Below are positions 50,897-60,658 of a stretch of DNA of 64,000 nucleotides, in pieces. The DNA lies in assembly GCF_030717845.1 (NCBI RefSeq), contig NZ_JAUZVZ010000001.1, positions 124,001 to 188,000 of the forward strand, written 5' to 3'. The first letter of the stretch is position 1. Each line of letters begins with the position of its first letter. This stretch comes from Alkalimonas collagenimarina (lineage in GTDB: Bacteria; Pseudomonadota; Gammaproteobacteria; Enterobacterales; Alteromonadaceae). Below the pieces are notes generated by a model that did no database searches, was not told the origin of the DNA, and worked only from the letters and a program-made list of their open reading frames with translations. The position numbers and the translations under genes were made by a program.

Positions 50897-52459
50897 ATGT
50901 CCGTTAATTCTGCTGAAAATGCAACCATTGAGCCGCGTTATGCAACGGCCAGCGTTAAGGAATGGGTAGGGTTGGCCGTGCTGGCACTGCCAACCTTGCT
51001 ACTCGGTTTGGATATTACTATTTTGTATTTGGCCTTGCCTGCGCTGGCCGAAGCCTTGCAGCCAAGCAGTACTCAAGCGCTTTGGATCATGGATATTTAC
51101 GGCTTTATGATCGCTGGTTTTCTGGTCACCATGGGCGCTTTAGGCGATCGGATCGGCCGGCGAAAGCTGCTTATGATTGGCGCCTTCTTTTTTGCTTTAG
51201 CGTCCATAGTTGCCGCGTATGCGCCGAATGCTGAACTGTTGATTATTGCCAGGGCTTTGCTGGGGATTGCTGGTGCGACCCTGATGCCTTCGACCCTGGC
51301 TTTAATTAGTAATCTGTTTCAGGATGCCCGGCAGCGTGCTTTTGCGATAGGGATCTGGGCGACCATGTTTGCGCTTGGTATGGCGCTTGGCCCGGTGGTT
51401 GGCGGGGTATTGCTGGAGCTGTATTGGTGGGGCTCTGCCTTCTTAGTCGCTGTACCTATTATTTTTGTCCTGCTGTGCGCTGCACCTATTTTCTTACCGG
51501 AATATAAAAATCCCAGCCGGGCCAATCCGGACATCAGCAGCGTTTTTTTGTCGTTGCTAGCTATTTTACCCATCATCTATGCTTTCAAAGAGTTATCACG
51601 ATTCGGACTGTCTTTTTCTCTTATTGGCTATTTTGGCTTGGGGATCATCGGCTTGTGGTTATTCATTCAACAGCAGAGCCGGTTAAGCTCGCCGATGCTG
51701 GATTTGCAGCTGTTCTCCAACAAAACTTTCAATGTAGCTCTGTTAGTATTGCTGACCGGCTTAGTCGGGGTTGCTGGCATGATGCTGATCGTCACGCAGT
51801 ACTTGCAACTGATTGCTGGCTATAGCCCGGTAGTTGCCGGGCTCTGGATGGGGCCACCAGCCCTGATGATGGTGCTGGCCGGTTTAGTCGCGCCGCTGTT
51901 GGTCCGGCGGTTTACGCCGGCAACGGTGCTGGCAGCAGCATTGCTGTTGGCGAGCTTTGGCTGTGGGCTGGTTGCCATCGCCGATCCGGCCAAACTGCAG
52001 GTTGGCCTGGTGGTGTCAGGGTTTTCACTCATTTACTTTGGCCTGGGGGCACTGGCTGCGCTTGGTACCGATTTGGTAGTGAGCTCAGCCCCCCTGGAGC
52101 AAGCCGGCTCGGCATCTGCGATGTCTGAAATGGCCCAGGAGCTGGGTGTTGCGCTTGGGGTGGCGCTGCTTGGCAGCCTGGCTTTGTTTGTTTATCAATT
52201 CACGGTGCTGGAACAGGTCGGTGCATCCTCCACCGGAGTCGATATGTCGGTGGTGCAAGAGGGGCTATGGGCTGTCGAAGCGGCTGCCGACACACTCGAA
52301 AATGATGTACAACAGGCCGCCAGATTTGCTTTCAACCAAGGCATGCAAGTAGTAGCTATTCTTAGCGGTGTGGTATTTTTAACACTGGCGTTTTTAACGC
52401 ATACAACACTGAGACAGGTTGGAGCTAAAGTCAGCAATCAGCTGTGTGATCAGGCTTAA
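50897..52459 (+). CDS. MFS multidrug transporter, DHA2 (14-helix) type
   Basis: 520 residues with fourteen predicted helices. LLGLDITILYLALPALAEAL and the loop GALGDRIGRRKLL (motif A) are typical; SmvA/EmrB-like. Start ATG at 50897 with GGAGG shortly upstream. Proton-driven export of cationic drugs is the family role. Lies 93 bases from the divergent XRE gene. Confidence 0.9.
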   Translation: MSVNSAENATIEPRYATASVKEWVGLAVLALPTLLLGLDITILYLALPALAEALQPSSTQALWIMDIYGFMIAGFLVTMGALGDRIGRRKLLMIGAFFFALASIVAAYAPNAELLIIARALLGIAGATLMPSTLALISNLFQDARQRAFAIGIWATMFALGMALGPVVGGVLLELYWWGSAFLVAVPIIFVLLCAAPIFLPEYKNPSRANPDISSVFLSLLAILPIIYAFKELSRFGLSFSLIGYFGLGIIGLWLFIQQQSRLSSPMLDLQLFSNKTFNVALLVLLTGLVGVAGMMLIVTQYLQLIAGYSPVVAGLWMGPPALMMVLAGLVAPLLVRRFTPATVLAAALLLASFGCGLVAIADPAKLQVGLVVSGFSLIYFGLGALAALGTDLVVSSAPLEQAGSASAMSEMAQELGVALGVALLGSLALFVYQFTVLEQVGASSTGVDMSVVQEGLWAVEAAADTLENDVQQAARFAFNQGMQVVAILSGVVFLTLAFLTHTTLRQVGAKVSNQLCDQA

Positions 52460-52587
52460 TGTCGACTTAGCAGCAAGCCATGCGACTACCCATACCATAA
52501 TGTAAATTGTTGTAATTATAGTGGGCCTGCTGAGGCAAGGCCGGTAAGGTACGAATAAAACTCGGCTTGTTGGTATGGAGGGAGCGG

Positions 52588-52763
52588 ATGTTCAACATTA
52601 AACAGCTTGATCATATTGTTATTTGCGCACGAAAGGAATCGATGCTGGCCGTGTGGAGTCCAGATATGGGGCCGAAGGGGAAGGGCCATCGATTTATCTC
52701 ACCGATCCCGAAGGGAATGTGGTCGAGCTGAAAGGGCCACCTTGGGATACCAGTGATCATTGA
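52588..52763 (+). pseudogene. VOC (glyoxalase-like) family gene with internal deletion
   Basis: Starts MFNIKQLDHIVICARKE, a perfect VOC opening; then, after about 35 bases, the C-terminal end of the same fold (GPSIYLTDPEGNVVELKGPP) appears in a different frame. The middle of about 60-70 codons is missing. GGAGGGAGCGG precedes the ATG, so the promoter side is intact. The rest of the 356-base interval 52460-52815 holds a CCACTGAGC / GCTCAGTGG hairpin (52779-52800). Confidence 0.8.
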
Positions 52764-52815
52764 ATATCACAGCGTTTACCACTGAGCCTCTGCTCAGTGG
52801 TGGTTTACAACACGA

Positions 52816-55074
52816 TTAATTGCTGATGCTCACTTCGTCGAGCATGATTACCGCTGCACCTTGGTCGAAGATAAACCGGATCGTGCGGATGTCGTCAAGT
52901 TGCAGGTCGCTCGAGGCGAAGTCTATGAGCGGGATAGAAACGCTTTGCATGACGGCCTCGGTGACTAAGTGGTTACTAAATACGTTGCTCATCACACGCT
53001 CTAGCCCAACCAAGCCGAGTAGCTTCTCTTCACGGACATGCCGGGCAGGCAAGGGGGGCAGGAGCCCACCAAATTCACTGACGCGACGCTGCACGACCTG
53101 GCCCGAAGCATCTTCAAGTTCAACAATAAAGTCTGCAGCAGGACGTAATCCGCTGTGCTCGCCTTCATAGCCAGGAGGGTCCTGATCCAGCTGCGCCAGC
53201 TCGAGGTGCAGTGTATCTGTGGCACGCAAACTGTGCGCTAGCTGTAATTCGTAGAAAGCTGGCTGCTGTATTTCTGTCTCAGCATCCCAACCTAACCAGA
53301 CACCGCCGCGTTCACGGGTTCCCTGGCGGAAGGTGAGCTGAGCCTCTTTCCACAATGTTAGTCCTTGCGCATTAATTTGAGCCGCATTGCCTTGAGTAAC
53401 GTCAATCCCGTCTTCGAAGTTAGCCAGTACCTTACGTTCAGTGGTTTGGCAGCGACTAACGACCACATCGGCTGGCAGAATAGTGCCCGCAAGCTCGGGG
53501 TTGCAGAATAGCTTAGAGTCGTCCGCACTGTCGTATTCGACAAAGGCTGTGAAATAGCCTTTTGCTGCCTGACGTTGCGCTTCACCGGACAATAATACCT
53601 GGGTATTCAACGCCTGACCGTAAAGCCCTGCGTAGTCACGTTCTCCCCATTGTGTATTGAACTGGCCGTGGTTTGCATGGTGCAGATACAAAGTGGCTTT
53701 AAACTGACTCTCGGCATAATTGGGTTGTGCGCGGTAGTATTGGCGGTCACCGTGGAAGTAAAACGCATCACTGTCATGCCCGCCATGAATAGTGAAGAAG
53801 TTGGTATTTGTTAACACCTCGCTTTTTCCGGCCGGTCTGAACTGGCCGTCGACCGGTGCGATGGCAACAATACCACGAATACCAAAATGGTAATCAAACT
53901 CCAGTAAGGCATTGTCGGGGTAGTGATTGAGCTGGTTGAAGACACCTGCCAGGTAAACCGCTTCACCGCCGCGCGAATGTCCCATCAGTGTGATCCGGTT
54001 CATATCGACTTTGCCATAAAACGGATGCTCTTCGTCCTGGTTCCATTGCTGCCACTGCTTTAAATGCTCAAGCAACAGCCAGCCACGGGCGTCGTTCTCG
54101 GGCGCGATGCCATTGTATAAAAGGCCGCCGCCGTTGAGAAAGTTCTGGTCAACGGACGCCACAATATGGCCCCGTGATGCTAAATGCTCGGCCAGCCAGG
54201 CGTAGCCAAGCTCAGAGCGGTTAAACATGTTGGAATTGCCGTGCACAACCAGGGTAAGAGGCAAAGGGGCGTTACCCGCGCCTGTCTGTGGATACCAGAC
54301 TTGGGCGTTTATTGGTAATTCGTCCGCAGCGAAACCCCAGGCACGTGAGCGCATACGACCGCGCCATCCGCTCCAACTTTCGAGCATTTTGCTGGCATCA
54401 ACTGAAGGTGTTTGAAAGCGAACATTTCCGGCGTAGTCGGCACGACGCTTATCCTTGCCGCTACCATAGGTGAAATGTTCCACTGAGTAAGGCCCTGGCT
54501 CTACCAGTGCTTGATTGCTGGTTTCAGGGTAGGCCGCAACTAACGTCGCAACAGGGCTTTCACTGTGCTGCTCCTGAACGAACCAATGGCCTGTCGCCAG
54601 AGTGAGCCAACCACCAACCAGCAAGGAAGCGCCTGCTGCCAGCAAACGCTGCCGCTTTACCAATAGCAGTAGTGCAACCGTGATCAGGTAGGTGCCGATA
54701 AATAAGATGGCGACCAGTGCGTAAGCGAAATGGTCTCCAATATGATGCAGCAACCAGGCGGCGGTCAGTGCTGCCGCCACTGGCAATAGACCAAGGTGTC
54801 GACCCAGCCGCTGGATCAGGAGCTTTGTCAGCCATAGCGCAAAGCCCACCACTAATGTAAGCAGTACAGCGATAAGCGCACCGGTTATGGCATCAACCCA
54901 GGGGCCTGCGCCATTTTGTGATACCAGGTTAAGGTAGGCGCCTGCTAGAGCGGCCAGAACACTTGCTGGCAGCCATAACCAGCGCTTTGTTTGGCGCTTT
55001 GGAGTGAGCACATCACTTAGCCAGTGTGCTCCTTGAATGATTTTATTGCCTGCTTTGCGGATAATTTTCTTCAT
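52816..55074 (-). CDS. Membrane-anchored alpha/beta hydrolase
   Basis: 752 residues. The first 170 or so hold about five membrane helices (for example LWLPASVLAALAGAYLNLV, YALVAILFIGTYLITVALLLL). The rest is a periplasmic or cytoplasmic alpha/beta hydrolase with LTLVVHGNSN (oxyanion region), LMGHSRGGEAVYLAG (nucleophile Ser, about residue 363), FTIHGGHDSDAF and HANHGQFN (Asp and His candidates). The C-terminal 200 residues look like a beta-rich domain. Substrate unknown. The combination is unusual in length. Confidence 0.8.
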   Translation of the reverse strand: MKKIIRKAGNKIIQGAHWLSDVLTPKRQTKRWLWLPASVLAALAGAYLNLVSQNGAGPWVDAITGALIAVLLTLVVGFALWLTKLLIQRLGRHLGLLPVAAALTAAWLLHHIGDHFAYALVAILFIGTYLITVALLLLVKRQRLLAAGASLLVGGWLTLATGHWFVQEQHSESPVATLVAAYPETSNQALVEPGPYSVEHFTYGSGKDKRRADYAGNVRFQTPSVDASKMLESWSGWRGRMRSRAWGFAADELPINAQVWYPQTGAGNAPLPLTLVVHGNSNMFNRSELGYAWLAEHLASRGHIVASVDQNFLNGGGLLYNGIAPENDARGWLLLEHLKQWQQWNQDEEHPFYGKVDMNRITLMGHSRGGEAVYLAGVFNQLNHYPDNALLEFDYHFGIRGIVAIAPVDGQFRPAGKSEVLTNTNFFTIHGGHDSDAFYFHGDRQYYRAQPNYAESQFKATLYLHHANHGQFNTQWGERDYAGLYGQALNTQVLLSGEAQRQAAKGYFTAFVEYDSADDSKLFCNPELAGTILPADVVVSRCQTTERKVLANFEDGIDVTQGNAAQINAQGLTLWKEAQLTFRQGTRERGGVWLGWDAETEIQQPAFYELQLAHSLRATDTLHLELAQLDQDPPGYEGEHSGLRPAADFIVELEDASGQVVQRRVSEFGGLLPPLPARHVREEKLLGLVGLERVMSNVFSNHLVTEAVMQSVSIPLIDFASSDLQLDDIRTIRFIFDQGAAVIMLDEVSISN

Positions 55075-55299
55075 CTTCTTCCCGATATTTAGTGAATCTG
55101 ACCGACATAACGCAAGCGCTACGCCAATTTTTAATATATTGAAAAATATATGCTTTTAGTTTTTATTTTTGATTCGGAGTAGGCGATATCGCCACATTGT
55201 GGTGTAAAATCGTTTTAAATAATGGGGCTTCACAGGTGCTGCGTCTTGTAAAAATGCGACAACTTTACGCACGCTACCTCCTGTAAAGTTAGAGGATTG

Positions 55300-55776
55300 A
55301 TGAATTTAGATGGTTTAATTGTCAGGGAAGCACGAAGCGATGACTACGAGCCCCTGTTGGCGTTAGAACAAAAAGTGGTTGATGCTGAGCGTCCGTATAA
55401 TGCACTTTTGAAAGAAACGGGAGCTTATTATTACGACATCAACAAGCTAATTTCTGCTCAGGATACAAAGCTATTCGTGGGCGAAATCTCTGGTGCTCTT
55501 ATCGCTACCGGGTACGTTCAGATACGCCAGTCAAAAGCTTCTTTACAGCACGCTAAGCATGGCTACCTAGGGTTTATGTATGTGGCCGAAGCATACCGAG
55601 GCCTTGGCTTAAACCAAGTGATTTTGCAGAAGCTGGTGAGCTGGGGGCAAGCTCAGGGGATCAACCATTTTTATCTGGATGTGTATGCAAAAAATAGCTC
55701 CGCTATCCGGGCCTATGAGAAGTTTGGTTTTCAGAGCTCGTTGCTGGAAATGACACTCAATACCGAAGCTGATTAA
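55300..55776 (+). CDS. GNAT N-acetyltransferase
   Basis: 158 residues. LIVREARSDDYEPLLALE at the start, GFMYVAEAYRGLGLNQVILQKLVSW (acetyl-CoA binding RGLGLN) and DVYAKNSSAIRAYEKFGF at the end are GNAT motifs. ATG at 55300 with AGAGG just upstream (55291-55295). Closed by a hairpin at 55847. Confidence 0.9.
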   Translation: MNLDGLIVREARSDDYEPLLALEQKVVDAERPYNALLKETGAYYYDINKLISAQDTKLFVGEISGALIATGYVQIRQSKASLQHAKHGYLGFMYVAEAYRGLGLNQVILQKLVSWGQAQGINHFYLDVYAKNSSAIRAYEKFGFQSSLLEMTLNTEAD

Positions 55777-55846
55777 AACGCATCGGGATGCTAAATCCAA
55801 AGCGGCAAGATCACTTTCATGCTCACAGCGTGCTACACCCCGAAGG

Positions 55847-55878
55847 GGAGATGGCACTGCTGCCATCTCCTTATAAAA
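55847..55878 (+). terminator. Terminator after the GNAT gene
   Basis: Perfect 10-base stem GGAGATGGCA / TGCCATCTCC, loop CTGC, then TTATAAAA. Confidence 0.6.
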
Positions 55879-55965
55879 ACAGCGACTGACATGGGGCGAG
55901 CGAGCTATGAAGTAGGCTGGCGAGAGGGAATCACCTCCCCGAACCCGACCCTTGAGCCAGCTCTG

Positions 55966-56727
55966 CTATCCTCTTCGTTTAATCAGCAAGGTCATGCCAT
56001 CCAGAAAACGTTCCAACCCAAATTGGAAAGCACGTTGTGGATCACCAACACCGTAAGCCTCGCCAACAACTGGGCCTACACGTGAGGTTACCGGATAAGA
56101 CGTATAATCGAGTGTTTCCAGAAATGGCGCAATGGTAAACCACCACTCATTATCGCTCATGCCGGTGTCCTTCCACACCGACTGCTCCCGAGCCGCATGT
56201 CGAACAGCACCCAGCACGTAGTTGTGCAGCGAGGTAACGGTCATGTCCATTTCTATTTCATCTAGCCCAAGTCCGTCTATGGCACTGAGCGCCAGTTCAT
56301 AATTGGCCAGGGTATTTGGCCCCAGTATCGGACGATGGGTTTCCATCTCTACCACCCACGAATGCCGCATATAGTGCTGCCAGAGGTTTTCTGCAATACA
56401 TGTCAGGCGTTGGCGCCAGCCCCAACTTTGCCAGTCCTTTGGTGGCTGAGTGCATTCCGCCAGTACCTGGTCCAGCATCAGGTCGTGCAGCTCCGCCACG
56501 GATGGGACATGGGTATAAAACGACATGGGGGAGATACCTACGGCCTCAGCTACCTTACGCGTGCTAACGGCGTCAATGCCATCTGAGTCGGCAATGACAA
56601 TGGCAGCGGCCACCAGTTCACTCAGACTGACTTTGGGTTTAGGCCCGCGGCGGGGGGCTTGTACTTTACCCCACAGCAGGTGCATTAACTTAAGCGGATC
56701 ACCCTTGCCAGAAAATTCCTGTGACAT
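55966..56727 (-). CDS. TetR-family repressor of the drug exporter
   Basis: 253 residues. Helix-turn-helix VAAAIVIADSDGIDAVSTRKVAEAVGISPMSFYTHV (about 40-75), then a TetR_C-type helical domain. Start MSQEFSG at 56727. Divergent from an ABC exporter operon with two CACTGTACAA repeats between them. Likely represses both directions until a drug binds. Confidence 0.88.
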   Translation of the reverse strand: MSQEFSGKGDPLKLMHLLWGKVQAPRRGPKPKVSLSELVAAAIVIADSDGIDAVSTRKVAEAVGISPMSFYTHVPSVAELHDLMLDQVLAECTQPPKDWQSWGWRQRLTCIAENLWQHYMRHSWVVEMETHRPILGPNTLANYELALSAIDGLGLDEIEMDMTVTSLHNYVLGAVRHAAREQSVWKDTGMSDNEWWFTIAPFLETLDYTSYPVTSRVGPVVGEAYGVGDPQRAFQFGLERFLDGMTLLIKRRG

Positions 56728-56755
56728 CTTCACACTTCCTCAAAATAACTATTTA

Positions 56756-56794
56756 CACTGTACAACATTTAAATTAATATTATTCACTGTACAA
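56756..56794. promoter_or_regulatory. Candidate TetR operator repeats
   Basis: CACTGTACAA occurs twice (56756-56765 and 56785-56794), 29 bases apart, in the same orientation, in the 153-base gap between the divergent TetR gene and ABC operon. TGTACA itself is palindromic. Use as operator is inferred. Confidence 0.5.
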
Positions 56795-56880
56795 GGTTAT
56801 AGCGAGAGCCACCGCTTGTCGAGCGAAGGGGCATTTATCCGCGTACTGTTATTGCCAATTTGGGGAAGAGGGTGGAAGGC

Positions 56881-57846
56881 ATGATTCGAGCAAGTAATCT
56901 TACACGTACGTTCAAAACCAAAGCCGGCCCGGTAGAGGCCGTTCGTGGCCTGAGCCTTGAGGTGGAGGAAGGCGAACTGGTGGCTTTTCTTGGACCTAAT
57001 GGTGCCGGGAAGTCTACTTCGGTGCGTATGTTGACCACCTTGCTCCCCCTAACGTCCGGGCAGGCTATCATCGGCGGTCACGATGTCGCTCGCAACCCGG
57101 TCGCGGTGCGGCAACTGATAGGTTATGTCGGACAAGGCACAGGTTCCGGCCCCTATCATCGGGTGCGGGATGAACTGATTACCCAAGGCCGGGCATATCG
57201 CATGTCTTATGCTGATGCCAGAATGAGGGCTGATGAGTTGCTGGCTGTATTGGAGTTGGAAGATCAAGCCGACCGGGATTGTGCCACCTTATCTGGCGGT
57301 CAGAAACGCCGCCTTGATGTGGCCCTTGGCCTGATGCACACCCCTAAAATACTGTTTCTGGATGAACCTTCCACCGGTCTGGACCCGCATTCAAGGGCCA
57401 ATTTGTGGGAGCACATTATCCGGCTGCGCCAGCAAACTGGCATGACCATCTTTCTGACGACTCACTACCTGGATGAAGCCGACAATATGGCCGAGCGGGT
57501 GATGATCATGGATCACGGTAAGATGATTGCCGATGACGTGCCGGAGAAGCTAAAAGCTGATCTGGCGGGTGATCAGATACGGCTGAGTTTCCAGTCCGAA
57601 CAGGATGCTGGCTCGGCAGCCGAACAAGCCCGCAGCTTGCCCACAGCTCGCGATGTAACTCAAGAGGGCATCCGTTTGATCTTGACGGTCAATAAGGGAG
57701 AGAGCCTGCTGCCGGGATTAATACACAACCTGCACAAAAGCGGTCTTGAGGTACAGACTGCGAATGTACAGCGCCCGACACTGGACGACGTGTTTCTAAG
57801 CCTGACTGGGCGTAGTCTGCGGGAAAGCGCCGAATTGCCGGCCTAA
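56881..57846 (+). CDS. ABC transporter ATP-binding protein, DrrA-like
   Basis: 321 residues. Walker A GPNGAGKS (about 38-45), signature LSGGQKRRLDVALG, Walker B ILFLDEPSTGLD, H-loop TTHYLDEAD; the C-terminal extension fits the daunorubicin-resistance ATPase family. The ATG at 56881 is preferred over one at 56860. Powers efflux with the permease encoded 41 bases downstream. Confidence 0.92.
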   Translation: MIRASNLTRTFKTKAGPVEAVRGLSLEVEEGELVAFLGPNGAGKSTSVRMLTTLLPLTSGQAIIGGHDVARNPVAVRQLIGYVGQGTGSGPYHRVRDELITQGRAYRMSYADARMRADELLAVLELEDQADRDCATLSGGQKRRLDVALGLMHTPKILFLDEPSTGLDPHSRANLWEHIIRLRQQTGMTIFLTTHYLDEADNMAERVMIMDHGKMIADDVPEKLKADLAGDQIRLSFQSEQDAGSAAEQARSLPTARDVTQEGIRLILTVNKGESLLPGLIHNLHKSGLEVQTANVQRPTLDDVFLSLTGRSLRESAELPA

Positions 57847-57887
57847 TACTATTCGGTTCAATTATTTAATCTCATAGGAGTGGGTTT

Positions 57888-58643
57888 ATGACTTTCATTC
57901 AAGATACGTTGATTTCCTTCCACCGTGAGATCACTCCAACTCTGCGTAACTGGTATTACATTTTGTTCGGTATCATTCAGCCACTATTGTACCTGGGACT
58001 TTTCGTCCCCTTGCTGACCAGTGTACCGACCGGAACCGATGGCAATCCACTGCAATGGTTTGTGCCCGGTATGATCGTAATGTTGGTGTTGTTCACCACC
58101 GTCAGTTGTGGCTGGGCACTGACCGAAGAGCTGATGTCCGGAAGCTTTGAGCGCTTTCTGGCGACGCCCATGAATCGTTCGGCCATTTTGGTAGGGCGTT
58201 CCCTGAAAGAGCTGGCACCTTTGCTGGTTCAGGCCGTTATCATCATTGCGGTTGCGGCGCCATTTGGCCTGGCACTGCATCTGCTGCCTATGCTGCTGGG
58301 ACTGATACTGTTGCTTGTCTTTGGCATTGGGATCGCATCTCTATCCTATGCTCTGGCCATTGCCAGCAAACATGACGGTGGCCTGTTTTACATGGTGTCG
58401 CATTCAGTAGCCTTGCCGCTGATGTTGCTGGGTGGGGTGCTCTTGCCGATGGAGCTAGCGCCTGATTGGCTGTATATGGCCTCGCGCTTTAATCCGCTGA
58501 CTTATCTGGTGGAAGCAGAGCGGGCATTGTTTACTGGAGTGGTGTTCACGCCATCCGTCTTGTACGGCGCACTTATGGCCATCGCAGTGGCATTGGTCGG
58601 ACTAATGTTGGGTACGCTGACGATCCGTAAGGCCAGTTTGTAA
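57888..58643 (+). CDS. ABC-2 type permease, DrrB-like
   Basis: 251 residues, six helices. The opening RNWYYILFGIIQPLLYLGLFVPLL and SGSFERFLATPMNRSAILVGRSLKE are ABC-2 drug permease motifs. ATAGGAGTGGGTTT precedes the ATG. Forms the exporter with the ATPase gene. Confidence 0.9.
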   Translation: MTFIQDTLISFHREITPTLRNWYYILFGIIQPLLYLGLFVPLLTSVPTGTDGNPLQWFVPGMIVMLVLFTTVSCGWALTEELMSGSFERFLATPMNRSAILVGRSLKELAPLLVQAVIIIAVAAPFGLALHLLPMLLGLILLLVFGIGIASLSYALAIASKHDGGLFYMVSHSVALPLMLLGGVLLPMELAPDWLYMASRFNPLTYLVEAERALFTGVVFTPSVLYGALMAIAVALVGLMLGTLTIRKASL

Positions 58644-58737
58644 ACACGGTATTGGAGATGTATGGGGTGTGGCTCTTGCGGCCGGCTATTTTTGGATAGT
58701 GACTCTGGTTGCTTAGAATTAATTCATAGGAGTTTCA

Positions 58738-59157
58738 ATGAAATCAGGTATGTTTGAACCAACGAAGGAACAACAGCAGGAAATCTACGATTGGTTTGCT
58801 AAGTATGACGAGTTGACCAAGGCTTTCAAATTTGAAGCAATGGCCGACCGGGGCTTATTTCCTATGTATGTCATTACCGATGACTCAACGGGGAATGGCG
58901 TAACCCGAACCTGGTCCCGGAACGACTTTATCACGTCGATGAAAAGCGCCATGGAGAATACTCCTGAAGACATCGAATACAACATGACACGCACCCCGTA
59001 TATGATTAATGCCAATGTGGCGATCGTACTCACGGAATGGCGCCCCCAGAAAGATAGCGATGAAGGTGCGCTGAAATACGCAGACGTCTTACTTAAGGAA
59101 AATGGCGATTGGCGTTTTCAAACCATGATTCAGGGTGGGTGGGGAGATTTTCTGTAA
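58738..59157 (+). CDS. SnoaL/NTF2-like small protein
   Basis: 139 residues: EIYDWFAKYDELTKAFKFEAMADRGLFPMYVITDD, VAIVLTEWR, and LLKENGDWRFQTMIQGGWG fit the NTF2-like fold (SnoaL_3/DUF4440 type), which binds small molecules. CATAGGAGTTTCA precedes the ATG. 94 bases behind the ABC permease; possibly in the same regulon. The 294 bases after it (59158-59451) hold only the HxlR promoter region. Confidence 0.6.
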   Translation: MKSGMFEPTKEQQQEIYDWFAKYDELTKAFKFEAMADRGLFPMYVITDDSTGNGVTRTWSRNDFITSMKSAMENTPEDIEYNMTRTPYMINANVAIVLTEWRPQKDSDEGALKYADVLLKENGDWRFQTMIQGGWGDFL

Positions 59158-59451
59158 GAGCAATGCATAGGTTGAAGCGCTCCATCGTCCTTACCCGTTT
59201 ATCTTATGTGTATGCGCATTGCTGTCATATGAGTGCAGCGGTCAAAGCCTGCCTGCAGTTTCTGCAAGAGCAGTTATGATAGCCTGCAAGGATCGGCCAG
59301 TGCTTTAAAGGTGTTGTTTGAGTCTTATAAGTAACGTTAACTACCCACTATCTGTCACTGACGATTGTGAATAACTAGGTAACTATCTTTACAATATGGG
59401 CAGAAGGTGCCCACAACTATTTGCTGTTTAGCATTATGACGAGAGGCCACA

Positions 59452-59835
59452 ATGAACCAACCATTATCGCAAAATGGTGATCAACTATCTGAGTACCAGC
59501 AGAAATTTGGCAGCTTGCAGGAGAATTGCCCGGTGCGAGCCGCACTGGATATTATTCGTGGCCGCTGGAAACCCTCTATTTTGCATGAGTTAAAAGAAGA
59601 AACTCGCAGGTATTCGGAGTTACAACGTGCTTTACCAGGTATTTCGCCACAAGCATTGACCACGCAACTGAAGCAGTTGGAAGCCGATGGTTTGATAGAG
59701 CGTGATGTGTATGCGGAAGTTCCTGTGCGGGTTGAGTACCGCTTGTCGGAGTTCGGCGAAACTTTGTCTGAGGTGATGGATGGTCTGGAACAGTGGGGTA
59801 TGGCGTACCTGGCGCATCGGGAAAAAAACCTGTAA
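59452..59835 (+). CDS. HxlR-family transcriptional regulator
   Basis: 127 residues. CPVRAALDIIRGRWKPSILHELKEETRRYSELQRALPGISPQALTTQLKQLEADGLIERDVY is a textbook HxlR winged helix; the Cys near residue 24 may sense quinones or aldehydes, as in YodB/HxlR relatives. 113 bases upstream of an azoreductase gene it probably controls. Short ACTCACT repeats occur in the gap (59841-59866). Confidence 0.92.
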   Translation: MNQPLSQNGDQLSEYQQKFGSLQENCPVRAALDIIRGRWKPSILHELKEETRRYSELQRALPGISPQALTTQLKQLEADGLIERDVYAEVPVRVEYRLSEFGETLSEVMDGLEQWGMAYLAHREKNL

Positions 59836-59948
59836 ACCTACTCACTTTTTGGTGACTAACTCACTATCCTGGTCGTGGATCCAATCGTTGTGAACATGAA
59901 TAATGATGCGGTTCGTTTCATTGTGTTCATTTAAAGAAGGTTTACTCC

Positions 59949-60581
59949 ATGCCACGATTATTAGTACTCAACTCCAGCGGCCGCACCACCCGCTCTATCA
60001 CCCGACGTTTAACCAAGCAATATACTGAGGGCTGGCTGGCAGCTCATCCCGATGGCGTGTTGTGCGAGCGGGATCTGACATTGCATCTGTCTACACCTGT
60101 CAATGAAGCCTGGATTGCCAGTGCATTTGCGCCTGCTGAGGAGCGTTCACCCGCGATGGAGGCGGTGTTAGCGGAAAGCGAGACCCTGTTGGCAGAGATT
60201 GAAGCTGCAGATGCGCTGGTGCTGGGGGTGCCGATGTATAATTTTGGTGTCCCGGCGCAACTAAAAGCCTATTTTGATCAGATTATCCGGGCCGGTCGTT
60301 CATTTCAGTTTGATCCCGATGCCGAGCCGCCGTATCAGCCGCTGCTAGCCGACAAACCAGTCACCATTATTGTCTCTGTGTGGGATGGCGATCTGTTGCC
60401 CGGAGGCCCGATGGCCGAGCTGAATTTTCTGGAACCACACTTGCTCACCATGCTCGGTTTTATTGGGCTGCACAGTGTTGATTTTGTCCGTGTCGGCTAT
60501 GAGGAATACCAGGACGGCCGGTTAAAAAAGGCACTGGGGCTGGCTGAAACCGAGGTAGCACGGCGGGCGGTGGCGGTATAA
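59949..60581 (+). CDS. azoR: FMN-dependent NADH-azoreductase
   Basis: 210 residues, flavodoxin-like fold. LLVLNSSGRTTRSITRRLT binds FMN phosphate; LVLGVPMYNFGVPAQLKAYFDQII is diagnostic for AzoR. Reduces quinones and azo dyes with NADH. Pairing with an HxlR regulator points to quinone stress response. AAAGAAGGTTTACTCC precedes the ATG. Confidence 0.92.
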   Translation: MPRLLVLNSSGRTTRSITRRLTKQYTEGWLAAHPDGVLCERDLTLHLSTPVNEAWIASAFAPAEERSPAMEAVLAESETLLAEIEAADALVLGVPMYNFGVPAQLKAYFDQIIRAGRSFQFDPDAEPPYQPLLADKPVTIIVSVWDGDLLPGGPMAELNFLEPHLLTMLGFIGLHSVDFVRVGYEEYQDGRLKKALGLAETEVARRAVAV

Positions 60582-60658
60582 ATAAGTTGGCTTGCATCGC
60601 TGCAGTCATATGCATAACCTTGTTGGGAGCCGCAGGATTGTTTGCGTGCTAAGTCAGT

